From positions 1 to 56,954 of the forward strand of contig DUDU01000119.1 of assembly GCA_005110395.1 (NCBI GenBank): 56,954 nucleotides of DNA. The letters are read 5' to 3'. The notes under the pieces were generated by a model, which saw only the letters and a program-made list of their open reading frames with translations, was not told the DNA's origin and made no database searches. Below, piece by piece: positions 34,975 to 44,030 of this stretch. The stretch's first letter is position 1. The number at the start of each line of letters is the position of its first letter. A program made the position numbers and the translations under genes. This DNA comes from Candidatus Melainabacteria bacterium (GTDB lineage: Bacteria; Cyanobacteriota; Vampirovibrionia; Caenarcaniphilales; Caenarcanaceae).

Positions 34975-36026
34975 TCAAAGCTATCTCTGTGAGGCTCCAT
35001 AATTCTGTCCATTTCTTCTTGATTAATTCTTTTTATTTTGGTGGTATGTTTTTGCACTTGTAATTGCTTGACTTCACTGTCTATATGAACATGCCTCCAA
35101 GATTTTTGAATAGCATTGCTAACTGATTTTATTGCATGCTGATTGGCGGCCGCCACAACAGACAATATGCATGGACCCGACCCACTGAGAACTGCACCAA
35201 TTGCTCCAGAATCACGACAAGCAGTCAAAACGCGATTGAGCCCAGGAATTAAACTTGCCCGGGCACTTTGGTGAAGCCTATCATTCATAGCAATTCCCAA
35301 GCCCCGCCAATCTTTTTTGACTAAAGCCGAAATAAATAACGATGCACATTGAATATTAAATACGGCATCTTCGAAAGAAACATTTCTTGGCAATACTTTT
35401 CGCGCAGATTGAGTTCGGACTTTGATGTCGGGAATTCCAACTAAAATCGCCAACTCTTCTGGCCAATCAAGTTTTTCGGAATAAACACCATTGCGGTCTT
35501 TTGTTGAAATCGTAAAGCCACCTAAGATTGCAGGCGCTACATTATCAGGATGCCCTTCTAGCTCAGTTGCAATTTCAATCGCTTCTGACAAACGTAAATT
35601 CACTCCCGCAATTGCACCCGCAGCCAATATACCTGCAACTACAGCTGATGCACTTGAGCCAAGTCCTCGAGCAGAAGGAATTTCACTTATAACATTTACT
35701 TCTATGCCAGGTAATCCATTGAAACCAATGCAATCTAGGGTGTATCGATAAGCTTTGTAAACTAAATTTGTTCGGGGATTTTGCTTTAGCGAAAAATTAG
35801 CTCTGAAAACCAGCTCCCCTGGCTGATCTTCCATTACTCTAAAAACAAAACGATTATAAAGCTGCAAGGCTATACCAAAACAGTCAAACCCAGCTCCCAT
35901 ATTGGCGGAAGTTGCAGGAACATCAATTAAATAAATTTGAGATGAACCAAAGTCTTCCATTTGCGTGGATTGCGGCTGTAGTTTCGCTTGGGAAAAAAGA
36001 GTATTAGTATCAGAACTGTGTGGCAT
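34947..36026 (-). CDS. thrB: homoserine kinase ThrB
   Basis: ThrB phosphorylates homoserine in threonine synthesis. The 359-aa GHMP kinase shows VPATSANMGAGFDCFGIALQLY (about 34-55), the ATP loop IPSARGLGSSASAVVAGILAA (about 112-132), GHPDNVAPAILGGF, and AVLSGSGPCILSVV near the C-terminus. It is longer than E. coli ThrB (310 aa) because of about 30 extra N-terminal residues and a C-terminal tail that overlaps rpiB. thrA and thrC are not adjacent. accD follows upstream on the same strand, 57 bp away. Confidence 0.95.
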   Translation of the reverse strand: MPHSSDTNTLFSQAKLQPQSTQMEDFGSSQIYLIDVPATSANMGAGFDCFGIALQLYNRFVFRVMEDQPGELVFRANFSLKQNPRTNLVYKAYRYTLDCIGFNGLPGIEVNVISEIPSARGLGSSASAVVAGILAAGAIAGVNLRLSEAIEIATELEGHPDNVAPAILGGFTISTKDRNGVYSEKLDWPEELAILVGIPDIKVRTQSARKVLPRNVSFEDAVFNIQCASLFISALVKKDWRGLGIAMNDRLHQSARASLIPGLNRVLTACRDSGAIGAVLSGSGPCILSVVAAANQHAIKSVSNAIQKSWRHVHIDSEVKQLQVQKHTTKIKRINQEEMDRIMEPHRDSFDHPNSSILI

Positions 36027-36083
36027 TAATCTATAAGGCCTTTATGAATGAGGCTAAATTGAAAAACAATAAATACAACTGAA

Positions 36084-37025
36084 TTATACCGAACTAGAGA
36101 CAAGAGGCTGAGAGATTATATCCGCAAAGCCATTTAACTCATTAGTAGGATTACCATAAAGTGTTTTACTGTGAAGTTTAATCAGTTGAGTCACTGTCTC
36201 TTTTAGTTTTTTTCGGGAAATAACCAAATCAATTTGTCCATGCTCAAGCAAATACTCAGATGTTTGAAAATCTTTTGGTAATTTTTGACGAATAGTTTCT
36301 TCAATTACTCGAGGTCCAGCAAAACCAATTTTCGCTTTGGGCTCGGCAATAATAATATCTCCAAGCATTGCAAAACTAGCGCTAACCCCACCATAAGTCG
36401 GATCTGCTAAAACTGAAAGGAACAAAAGTTTGTTTTCTCTTAGCTTTGACAAAATTGCAGAAGTCTTTGCCATTTGCAGCAAGCTAAATAAACCCTCATG
36501 CATTCTAGCCCCACCAGAGCTCGAAATAATAATTACCGGTAATTTTCTTTCAATTGCAAGTTCGCAAAGTCTAGCTATTCTTTCCCCAACCACAGAGCCC
36601 ATACTGCCCCCCAGAAAAGGAAATTCCATAATCCCAAAAGCGGTTTCAAACCCATCAATTTTGCCAACACCAGTTACAATCGCTTCATTAGAGCCTGAGC
36701 GTTTTTTTGCAGCTTCAATGCTGTCTTCATATTTTTTGAGATCGACGAATTTCAGAGGATTACTTGGTTTAATGGAACAATTAATTTCTTCCCAAGTATC
36801 AGCATCTACCAAGTGTTCAATCCGATCGTAAGCACTCAGACGAAAATGATGTTCGCATTTTGAGCAAATCATCAGATTATTTTTTAGCTCTGCTGTATAA
36901 ATTGTAGTTTTACAACTTGGACATTGAGTCCATAACTCCGACAATTCCTGTTCAGAAATCATTTCCTGAGATGGCTTTATAGGTCTTGTTTTTCGCTTGA
37001 AATTAAATAAGTCTTTCAGTCTCAT
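36084..37025 (-). CDS. accD: acetyl-CoA carboxylase carboxyltransferase subunit beta
   Basis: AccD pairs with AccA to move the carboxyl group from biotin to acetyl-CoA. The 313-aa protein has the four-Cys zinc ribbon CPSCKTTIYTAELKNN...CSKCEHHF (36-61) and the crotonase-fold core with GFETAFGIMEFPFLGGSMGSVVGE, ISSSGGARMHEG and ADPTYGGVSASFAMLGDI. Length is typical. It stands upstream of thrB on the same strand; no other fatty-acid genes are nearby. About 450 bp without a gene lies upstream before an IS relic. Confidence 0.96.
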   Translation of the reverse strand: MRLKDLFNFKRKTRPIKPSQEMISEQELSELWTQCPSCKTTIYTAELKNNLMICSKCEHHFRLSAYDRIEHLVDADTWEEINCSIKPSNPLKFVDLKKYEDSIEAAKKRSGSNEAIVTGVGKIDGFETAFGIMEFPFLGGSMGSVVGERIARLCELAIERKLPVIIISSSGGARMHEGLFSLLQMAKTSAILSKLRENKLLFLSVLADPTYGGVSASFAMLGDIIIAEPKAKIGFAGPRVIEETIRQKLPKDFQTSEYLLEHGQIDLVISRKKLKETVTQLIKLHSKTLYGNPTNELNGFADIISQPLVSSSV

Positions 37026-37478
37026 GAATCTATTCTCGTTTTGTTTTGATTAGATCTGTTTGAATTAATTGTGCTTCATACCCTAATTGAATTGGATTCT
37101 AAAATCAACTTCTTAAATATGAATCTTAATTGAAATCAAAAAATTCTTATCTTTCTAGATATCTTAATTCATCATTTTACTGAAAGTTGAAGCATAAAAG
37201 TTTTTTAGGATTGATTCACTTTATGCACATAGTACGATTTTATTTTAGTTGCCGAAACAATCCTCAAATAAACCTTCTCTAACTAATTCGTCTAAAGCCA
37301 TTCTCTTATACAATGTTGGACACACAAAGTGATATATCAATATCGATACATTATGGCTTTTATCGAGGTATTCACTCTTTTTTCTCATTCACAAATTATA
37401 CGGCGATGCAAGCATCGGAGAATTTCACCCCCAGTGATTAAAGGAAATAGATGATCCAAAGAGCATATTAAGAATTGA
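37026..37478. other. 453-bp gap before the IS256 relic
   Basis: No coding region is supported. A short inverted repeat CGATGC-AA-GCATCG lies at 37404-37417. The last 30 bp, read in another frame, may belong to the IS256 transposase N-terminus that follows. Confidence 0.3.
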
Positions 37479-37631
37479 GGATTCTTTGATGAACTAAAGA
37501 AAAAATTAGTAGAAAAATGCTTGGAAGCTGAAATGACTGATCATTTGAATTATGAAAAAAACGGTAACCGCAAAACAGGAGAAACGGATACAGCCCCAAA
37601 ATCAAAAAAGTTTTCATACAAATCGCTTTAG
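37479..37631 (+). pseudogene. IS256-family transposase, N-terminal relic
   Basis: In-frame translation gives GFFDELKKKLVEKCLEAEMTDHLNYEKNGNRKTGE and then a degenerate tail to a stop at 37629. The (L/E)xKxLVEKxLEAEMTDHLGYEK block is the N-terminal signature of IS256/mutator transposases. There is no start codon and the catalytic domain is missing. The matching C-terminal fragment lies 850 bp downstream, beyond an unrelated gene. Confidence 0.8.
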
Positions 37632-37705
37632 AAGCCTTAAAAGAAAAAGAGATTGACGGACTTCAATTAAAGATGAGCACGATTTGAAGAGGGTTTTAAT
37701 GTGAT

Positions 37706-38365
37706 TTATTGATAATGTTCTACTTTCGGTAAGGGTAAGCTCAGATTTGTTAGTCTGCATGTTCTGCTGAAGTCTATCGAGAGCTCTTCTCGGCCTTTTA
37801 TGTTGTGAGGGATGATTGGATAGACTTGATTATCAGCCAAACTTGCAAAGTAGCGATTCCCCTGAGAATCTTTAAAATAAACTCCTTTATGATCGCCACC
37901 ATTAACGCCACCATTAACGCCACCATTAAAGCCATTACTCCAATAAGTTGAATATCCAGCATTAAGTATGGCTTCAGCGAATGGGCGACAAGGGGTTTCT
38001 ACAAGCTCTAATATTTTCCGATTCCTATAAGCATCATATTCACCTGGTTTGAGAAAGGTTCTATCCCCAGACTCTGCTAGTTCCTTGATTTGGTTTGCTG
38101 ATATCCCCCAACCTTGGGACATTTGTTTTAGGTACTCTTCATGAGTTGGAGGGAGAGTAAAGCCCCCTTGACGTACTCTTTTATCTTCTTGTGTGTACTC
38201 ACGACTAGTAAGCCTGGAAAGAGGATGTCCTTCAGGATAAGTAACTTTTTCAATTCTAAGTTTTGGTTTTGCAGTTGGTTGTTGGGTGCTTTGATCCGTT
38301 ACTGTAAATTTTCTTTTCGGCTGAAAAACGCTTTCCAGGTGAGGTGGTTTTGTAATACAAACCAT
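37706..38365 (-). CDS. orphan hypothetical protein inside the IS256 relic
   Basis: The 219-aa protein has a basic, Pro-rich N-terminus, a central helical region (HEEYLKQMSQGWGISANQIKELAESG), a Gly/Asn repeat FNGGVNGGVNGGDH (about 144-157) and a C-terminal part resembling beta structure (GVYFKDSQGNRYFASLADNQVYPI). I recognise no family. It carries no signal peptide or membrane helix. It lies on the minus strand between the two halves of a plus-strand IS256 transposase relic, replacing the transposase's catalytic domain, so it was probably brought in or kept during decay of the element. The Gly-Asn stretch comes from a 12-bp tandem repeat. Confidence 0.6.
   Translation of the reverse strand: MVCITKPPHLESVFQPKRKFTVTDQSTQQPTAKPKLRIEKVTYPEGHPLSRLTSREYTQEDKRVRQGGFTLPPTHEEYLKQMSQGWGISANQIKELAESGDRTFLKPGEYDAYRNRKILELVETPCRPFAEAILNAGYSTYWSNGFNGGVNGGVNGGDHKGVYFKDSQGNRYFASLADNQVYPIIPHNIKGREELSIDFSRTCRLTNLSLPLPKVEHYQ
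37895..37930. repeat. 12-bp tandem repeat, three copies
   Basis: GCCACCATTAAC is repeated at 37895-37906 and 37907-37918, and once more with one change at 37919-37930. It codes, on the minus strand, for the VNGG/FNGG repeat of the orphan protein. Copy number could vary by slippage. Confidence 0.85.
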
Positions 38366-38486
38366 TCTCTTGAATCCCAGTTATTTGAAACTTTGTCATT
38401 AATGAAAAGTTGGATTTGTCGCTCGATGTTTAGTTAATACTAATTATCTCTGAATTGGGCTTGTTTGTCAAATCAACTTCTAAGCC

Positions 38487-38748
38487 GTGTTGATAGCAAT
38501 TGAATTATCACCTGAAATCGCTGTAATCAATCAAGCTATTAAAGTAATGAATAAGATTTTACGTAAGCCTACTCGAAATCGCCGAATATTTCCTGAAGAT
38601 GAATCGGTCTTCAAGACAATGTATTTGGCAATTCAAAAACATCCAAGCAGTGGACTATCCCCATTCCAGTATGGAAATCAACCATGAATTGGTTTGCCAT
38701 TCATTTTCAAGATAGATTCCCTAAATCTTTTACACATTTATCTTAACA
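38487..38748 (+). pseudogene. IS256-family transposase, C-terminal relic
   Basis: The first frame reads VINQAIKVMNKILRKPTRN then RRIFPEDESVFKTMYLAIQK, and after a one-base shift PIPVWKSTMNWFAIHFQDRFP to a stop at 38746. This corresponds to the C-terminal end of IS256 transposases (the AIExxNxxxRKxTRNR block, the SxKxxYLAI block and the NWxxxxxxFAIxFxDR block). It is frameshifted and cannot be active. Together with 37479-37631 it brackets the orphan gene. Confidence 0.8.
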
Positions 38749-38828
38749 AACTCTTGATCTGGTGTCTTGATTACCCCTTCCTGAATTTGTAAAGAATCTT
38801 TCTCATTACCTGAGGCTAAGTTAAGTTT

Positions 38829-39182
38829 TTAGTACTTAGCAATCGAAGAATCAATCTGATTGGACCAAGCATCAATACCGCCATCCATCGTATAAACTGT
38901 AGAAAATCCCTCAGTTGATAAATAGGCTGCAGCTTTTGCGCTTCTCACTCCATGGTGACAATAAAGCAATAACTCTTGTGAAGAGCTTATCTGTTTTTTT
39001 TCAAGCGCAGACAAGAAATCACTTAGTGGACAATTAATTGCTCGATCAATTCGACATATTTCAAATTCATGAGGCTCTCTTACGTCAACAATTCTAAGAT
39101 TTGGTGAATTTTGTTTTATTAATTCAGCAGCTTCAAAAACATCAACATGCTTGAATAAATCGTCTGAGTCATTGGATTGCAT
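38829..39182 (-). CDS. rhodanese-like sulfurtransferase
   Basis: The 117-aa protein is a single rhodanese domain: RIVDVREPHEFEICRIDRAINCPL at the start and the active-site loop LLYCHHGVRSAKAAAYL with the catalytic Cys (about residue 79). Family members carry sulfur as a persulfide. The CxxGxRS loop matches the single-domain GlpE/PspE-like size class. It is monocistronic between the IS relic and pepA. Confidence 0.93.
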   Translation of the reverse strand: MQSNDSDDLFKHVDVFEAAELIKQNSPNLRIVDVREPHEFEICRIDRAINCPLSDFLSALEKKQISSSQELLLYCHHGVRSAKAAAYLSTEGFSTVYTMDGGIDAWSNQIDSSIAKY

Positions 39183-39543
39183 AATAGAAATTAATTGAAA
39201 ATTAAACTTAGTTAGTGAAACTTATTTTTTTGAAATTTGATTGAATTACTTCTTAAAGCTTTGTTTCAGAGAATAGCTTTCATTGTACAAATTTATAAAC
39301 ACAATCTTAGCGATCAAATTTTGAATTACACAAAATGATTTTTCTCAAAATTATTTACAAGATTCTTATTCTTCCTATTGTGTTAATCCTTGTTCAAAAA
39401 CTACTTTTAGTGAAAAAATACAATTCATCTTAAATACAAAGTGAATTGCTTCAACTTATTCATTAATTGAGCTTCATTAACTGAGTTTCATTAATTCGGC
39501 AATTTCTGTATATCAAAATCAAAACTAAAATCAATTTAATCGC
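39183..39543. other. 361-bp intergenic region, divergent promoters
   Basis: Nothing beyond presumed promoters for the rhodanese gene and pepA is seen. The DNA is strongly AT-rich with no clear hairpin and no open frame of interest. Confidence 0.4.
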
Positions 39544-41175
39544 ATGACAAAATCCGAACAAGCTAAACCTGTATCAGTCAAAGCTAGTCCTAAAGCCGCA
39601 AAAGTCGTACTCAAGCAATTAGGCAAAAATGAAAAAATAGAAAAGCTTAAAACTGATTTGCTTGTAATTGGAGTTTATGAAGATTCTTTCCCCAAAGACA
39701 AAGATGCAAAATTAACAGGCCTTTTATCAGATTTGAATAATTCCTTTAATAGTGAAATTACAAAGCTCGCTCTTCAAGAGCAATTTCAGGCTAAATTAGC
39801 AAGTACACTTGTAATTAATTCTCTGGATCGTATTAGTCCAAAAAAAGTTCTGCTCATCGGATTAGGTACAAAAAAAGATTTAAACAAATTAGATCAAATA
39901 CGCAAAGCAACTGCTAATGCCGCAAGAAAAGCCGATTCCTTAAAGGCAGAAAATGTAACTTTTATTCTTTATGACAATGAAAATAAATTAGCAGATTCTG
40001 ATGTCAGTAGAGCTATAACTGAAATTAGTTTATTGGCTCCATATAAATTTAATAAGTATTTGAATAATTCCAAAGATTCTTCATCAAAACAGGAAGACAA
40101 AAAATTTGATGGAATAAAGGAAATTAATCTTATTTTTCCCAGTGAATCAAGTAAAAAGGAATTTGATTTAGCAAAGGCAGAAGTCGAAAAGGGAATTGCT
40201 GGTGCTGAAGGGGTTTTACTAGCTCGTGAATTGATTATTGAACCACCTAATATTGTAAATCCAGAATATTTAGCCAAAGTCGCTGAAAGAGTTACCAAAG
40301 ATCAAAAAGATTCAGATTTGACAGTTAAGGTCTTAGGTGAAAGCGAATGTCGCAAATTGGGTATGGGTGCTTTTTTAGCTGTGGGTCAAGGTTCGGAGAA
40401 TGAATCGAAGCTCATTCATTTTCATTACAAACCAAAAAAAGCAAAAAAACATATTGCAATTGTTGGCAAAGGAATTACTTTTGATTCGGGCGGTCTATCT
40501 TTGAAACCAGCGAAGTCAATGGAAAAAATGAAATATGATATGGCTGGATCAGCTGCTGTAATAGGCTTAATGAGTATTGTCTCCAAAATCAAACCTGATG
40601 TCGAAATAACAGCAGTAGTTGCAGCTTGTGAGAATATGCCAAGTGGTGCTTCTTATCGTCCTGGTGATGTGCTTACTTCTATGAGTGGAAAGACAATCGA
40701 GATCAACAACACTGACGCTGAAGGAAGAGTAACTCTGGCTGATTCTGTTTACTATGCTTGCCAGCAAAAGCCAGATGCTGTAATTGACATTGCAACTTTG
40801 ACGGGAGCTGTAGTTGTAGCTTTGGGAGAAACTGCTGCAGGACTTATGACTAACAATTCTGAATTTGCAGATAAAGTCAAAAAAGCTTTTGAGCAATCAG
40901 GTGAAAAAGTCTGGGAATTACCATTGTATGAAGATTATGAAGATGATGTTGTCAAAGGTACTATTGCCGATATGATCAATTCAGGTTCAGGTGGTCAGGC
41001 TGGTTCTCAAAATGGAGCTTTATTTGTTAAGCAATTTGTCGGAGAAACTCCTTGGGTTCACTTGGATATTGCTGGTATATGTTGGCCTGAAAAAAGAGAT
41101 ACTCATCACACTCCAAGAAATAATCCATCAGGATTTGGTGTACTTGGATTCATAAGATATTTGGAAGGTATTTAG
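39544..41175 (+). CDS. pepA: leucyl aminopeptidase (M17) PepA
   Basis: PepA removes N-terminal residues from peptides in the cytosol using two metal ions. The 543-aa protein has an M17 N-terminal domain and a catalytic domain with VGKGITFDSGGLSLKPAKSMEKMKYDMAGSAAV (metal Lys and Asp ligands) and the signature NTDAEGRVTLADSVYYA. It is slightly longer than E. coli PepA (503 aa), mostly through a basic N-terminal tail and an insertion near 165-180. It is monocistronic. A GC-rich structured element follows its end. Confidence 0.96.
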   Translation: MTKSEQAKPVSVKASPKAAKVVLKQLGKNEKIEKLKTDLLVIGVYEDSFPKDKDAKLTGLLSDLNNSFNSEITKLALQEQFQAKLASTLVINSLDRISPKKVLLIGLGTKKDLNKLDQIRKATANAARKADSLKAENVTFILYDNENKLADSDVSRAITEISLLAPYKFNKYLNNSKDSSSKQEDKKFDGIKEINLIFPSESSKKEFDLAKAEVEKGIAGAEGVLLARELIIEPPNIVNPEYLAKVAERVTKDQKDSDLTVKVLGESECRKLGMGAFLAVGQGSENESKLIHFHYKPKKAKKHIAIVGKGITFDSGGLSLKPAKSMEKMKYDMAGSAAVIGLMSIVSKIKPDVEITAVVAACENMPSGASYRPGDVLTSMSGKTIEINNTDAEGRVTLADSVYYACQQKPDAVIDIATLTGAVVVALGETAAGLMTNNSEFADKVKKAFEQSGEKVWELPLYEDYEDDVVKGTIADMINSGSGGQAGSQNGALFVKQFVGETPWVHLDIAGICWPEKRDTHHTPRNNPSGFGVLGFIRYLEGI

Positions 41176-41235
41176 ATTCAAGAAATCTATTCAGCGAATC
41201 AAGCTTTTCAATCCATTAACTTGCTCAGAGTTGAT

Positions 41236-41321
41236 GGATTTTGCATTTGTCTTTCTTGAGTGCCCCTGTCAGGGGGACGCCGTAAGGCGGGGGGTGTCGA
41301 AGCTAGACTCGTGCAAAATCC
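41236..41321. repeat. GC-rich three-stem element between convergent genes
   Basis: An outer inverted pair GGATTTTGCA (41236-41245) / TGCAAAATCC (41312-41321) encloses two hairpins: CCCCT-GTC-AGGGG (41263-41275) and CGCC-GTAA-GGCG (41278-41289), the latter closed by a GNRA-type tetraloop. The middle is visibly GC-rich in an AT-rich chromosome. It lies between the converging pepA and TPR-lipoprotein genes, where it could act as a bidirectional terminator or be a miniature mobile repeat. Confidence 0.6.
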
Positions 41322-41388
41322 CTTACTGCTATAAAGATTTCAAAGAGGAATCTAAAAATCTTTTCAGATAAAGATTGATGAGGGATTT

Positions 41389-42642
41389 TTATTTTTTAGC
41401 AATCATTTTTTCTAAGAGCTTAATGTGCTCATTTGCAAATTGATAATCGGCACTTTTAGTAGCTTTTTGCTGATCAAATAAGGCTTTGGCTTTTTCAAAA
41501 TCTTCTTTTGCTCCAACATAATCTTTATTTAGATGAATCTTAGCTAAAGCACGATTATTATAGGCAATTGCAAAATTAGGATCAATTTCCAAAATCTTCT
41601 TGCAATCATCAATCATTCCTTGAAAGTCTTGCTGAGCAGCTTTTACCAAAACTCTACTATTGAGAGCCAAAATTGATTTGGGATTGATTTGTTCAATAAC
41701 TGTTGTAAAGTCTGCGACTGCTCCAGATAAGTCTTTGCTTTGACCTTTCAGTGAACCTCTTGCAAGTAATGCTTTTTCCGATTTTGGATTAATGTCAGCA
41801 ATAAATTTATCTAAATCAGCAATTGCCCCAGCTTGGTCTTTCAATTGAAGCTTGACTGATGAACGTAATAAATAAGCATCTTCGAATTGAGTATCAATTT
41901 CCTCAATTACTTTATTCAAATCTTGCAAAGCATCTTTGTTTTTGCGCAAAGCAATTCTGGCCGAAGCTCTATTCATATATGCATCTTTGAGTTTTGGATT
42001 GATTTCAATTCCTTTGGAACAATCATTAATTGCACCCTGAAAATCAAGCGTCATGAGCTTTGCTTTGCATCGATTGGAATAAGCGTTTTCAGACTGAGGA
42101 TCTAACTCTATAATCTTGTTGAAATCAGAAATTCCACCTTCTTTATCCCCAATTGATATTTTCAAAAAGCCTCTATTTTCATAAATTTCTGAGTTGCTTG
42201 GATTCATTTCAATTGCTTTATTTAAGTCTTCCAGAGCAGATTCTCTATTTCCTGACTCAGCTTTTACAATTGCTCTTTGTATATAACCCTCAATATAAGA
42301 AGGATCTAGTTCAAGTGTTTTGTCAAAATCAGTAATTGACTCAGCAAGCTTAGCTAAGTTGTTAGGAGGTAAAGTACTCTGAGCTAAATTGCTATTTGCA
42401 AGCCCTCTTTTGAAATAAGCATCACGAGAATTAGCATCTTTCTGAATGGCTAAATCCAAAACCTTGATTGCACCTTCAAAGTCTTTATCTCGCAACTTTT
42501 GATCAGCCGAACTAAGCAAATCAGACAATGAAGATTCCGCTGATAGATTCTGTTTACTATTCAAATTCAGTCCAATTTGAGAGCAAGCTTGAAGAGAAAA
42601 AAGTAAAAGAAGCGAAAAAGTAATTCGGCAAATATTTTGCAT
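41389..42642 (-). CDS. TPR-repeat lipoprotein
   Basis: From the ATG at 42642 the protein begins MQNICRITFSLLLLFSLQACSQ, a lipoprotein signal with a lipobox-like Leu-Gln-Ala-Cys; an upstream ATG at 42678 would add 12 residues. The mature part is a chain of about ten tetratricopeptide repeats of the AxxDxxKxIELDPxxxxAYxNR type. Such proteins scaffold complexes at the membrane. Position -2 of the lipobox is Gln, which is unusual, but the signal is otherwise convincing. It is the last gene of a minus-strand run and faces pepA across the GC-rich element. Confidence 0.8.
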   Translation of the reverse strand: MQNICRITFSLLLLFSLQACSQIGLNLNSKQNLSAESSLSDLLSSADQKLRDKDFEGAIKVLDLAIQKDANSRDAYFKRGLANSNLAQSTLPPNNLAKLAESITDFDKTLELDPSYIEGYIQRAIVKAESGNRESALEDLNKAIEMNPSNSEIYENRGFLKISIGDKEGGISDFNKIIELDPQSENAYSNRCKAKLMTLDFQGAINDCSKGIEINPKLKDAYMNRASARIALRKNKDALQDLNKVIEEIDTQFEDAYLLRSSVKLQLKDQAGAIADLDKFIADINPKSEKALLARGSLKGQSKDLSGAVADFTTVIEQINPKSILALNSRVLVKAAQQDFQGMIDDCKKILEIDPNFAIAYNNRALAKIHLNKDYVGAKEDFEKAKALFDQQKATKSADYQFANEHIKLLEKMIAKK

Positions 42643-42665
42643 ATCAATTGATTTTGATGATTTGA

Positions 42666-42866
42666 AGAATAGTCTCATCTGAGGAGTATGAGAAGGAAGA
42701 AGATTTTATCATCGCATCTGCAAATTCTTTGTTTTTAGGATCACTTCAAAATTATCAACTTGAATATGAGCTTATTAATCTAAGACAAAACTTAGCTCCT
42801 CCTTTCAAGGAGATTATGGAGATATGCCAAATAAGCAGAGAGCGAATTAATACTCTAAATAGTTAA
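42666..42866 (+). pseudogene. possible remnant coding fragment
   Basis: A frame between stops gives VSSEEYEKEEDFIIASANS then LFLGSLQNYQLEYELINL and RQNLAPPFKEIMEICQISRERINTLNS. The composition looks like protein, but there is no ATG/GTG start in a useful place (only an ATA or an internal TTG). It overlaps the stop of folD on the other strand. It may be the tail of a lost gene. No family is recognised. Confidence 0.25.
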
Positions 42867-43780
42867 AGCTCAATTGAAGAATAGCCTTGAGTTTGAAGTT
42901 CAAAGGCTTTTACGGTATTAATCAACAAATGTGCAACTGTGAGTGGTCCGATTCCACCTGGAACTGGCGTAATAGCTTTTACTATTTGCAAAGCGGGCTC
43001 AAATTCAATATCACCAACTAACTTTCCACTTTCAAGGCGATTAATCCCAACATCAATTGCGATTGCACCAGGTTTAAGCCATTCAGCTTTTACAAATTCA
43101 GGTTGACCAATTGCAGCTATAACCAAATCGCTACTTTTAACCAGCTCAACAAGCTCATGATGAGGGGTTTTACTATGAACAACTGTAACGGTTGCATCTC
43201 TGGAAATCAGAAGTTCGGCAATTGGACGACCAACCAATCTAGAACGTCCAATGACAGTAGTTTTTAATCCTTTAGGATCAAATTTGTAATGCTGCAAAAT
43301 CCGCATTATTCCAAATGGAGTACAAGGAATAAGATTGGGATGTCCAGCCATAATCATCCCAAGATTAAAGGGGTGTAAGCCATCAACATCTTTCATTGGA
43401 TCAATTTGCAAAAGCAATGGCTCAGCTTCTAACCCCTTTGGAAGAGGTAATTGTACTAAGATTCCATTGATGCTTTTATCTTCATTTAGTTTTTTGATCA
43501 AATCATGCAATTCAGATTGTTTAATATCAGCTGGTAATCTGTGAGTCACTGATTTGATGCCGATTTCAGTAGCAGACTTTTCTTTGCTAGCAACATAAAC
43601 TTGACTAGCTGCATTATCGCCAATTAAACAAACAGCCAAGCATGGTTCCAGTCCAGTTTCTTCTTTTATTTTTGCGACTCTACTCTTTAAGCAGGTTTTT
43701 AAATCCGTCGCAACTTTTTTACCATCGAGAATAAGAGCGGACTTTTGATTTGTCATTGGAGCTGTATTCAAAGTATTCAT
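42863..43780 (-). CDS. folD: methylenetetrahydrofolate dehydrogenase/cyclohydrolase FolD
   Basis: FolD interconverts 5,10-methylene-, methenyl- and 10-formyl-tetrahydrofolate. The 305-aa protein shows YVASKEKSATEIGI with the catalytic Lys, VQLPLPKGLE, the NADP site VIGRSRLVGRPIAELLISRDATVTVVHSKT, and PVPGGIGPLTVAHLL. Length is typical. It is downstream of mlaD in the minus-strand run, with 250 bp between. Confidence 0.97.
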   Translation of the reverse strand: MNTLNTAPMTNQKSALILDGKKVATDLKTCLKSRVAKIKEETGLEPCLAVCLIGDNAASQVYVASKEKSATEIGIKSVTHRLPADIKQSELHDLIKKLNEDKSINGILVQLPLPKGLEAEPLLLQIDPMKDVDGLHPFNLGMIMAGHPNLIPCTPFGIMRILQHYKFDPKGLKTTVIGRSRLVGRPIAELLISRDATVTVVHSKTPHHELVELVKSSDLVIAAIGQPEFVKAEWLKPGAIAIDVGINRLESGKLVGDIEFEPALQIVKAITPVPGGIGPLTVAHLLINTVKAFELQTQGYSSIEL

Positions 43781-44030
43781 AAATCAATTCACGACAAACA
43801 GAACATATAGTTTATAAAAAGTATTTTAGCTTTTTTAAGAACTCATGATGTACAAAATAATTATCATGGATATTAAGATAGTTTCTAAGACAAGCTGAAG
43901 ATGACTAGAGAAATATTATTTAGCACTTTGCACTACTAAATTCTTTCAGTATTCTTTCAGAAATTCAGTTCTCCGTTTATGTAGGTTAATCAGTATTCAC
44001 ATTAATAATTGGTGTATTCATGAAAGAAAG

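Noticed and set aside
37404..37417. Short inverted repeat CGATGC-AA-GCATCG
   Set aside because: Only a 2-base loop and no nearby gene or T-run; too little to call an operator or IS end.
38141..38437. 98-codon plus-strand ORF
   Set aside because: Opposite strand of the orphan 219-aa gene; Cys/Trp/Phe-rich, chance composition. The orphan gene itself is only moderately supported.
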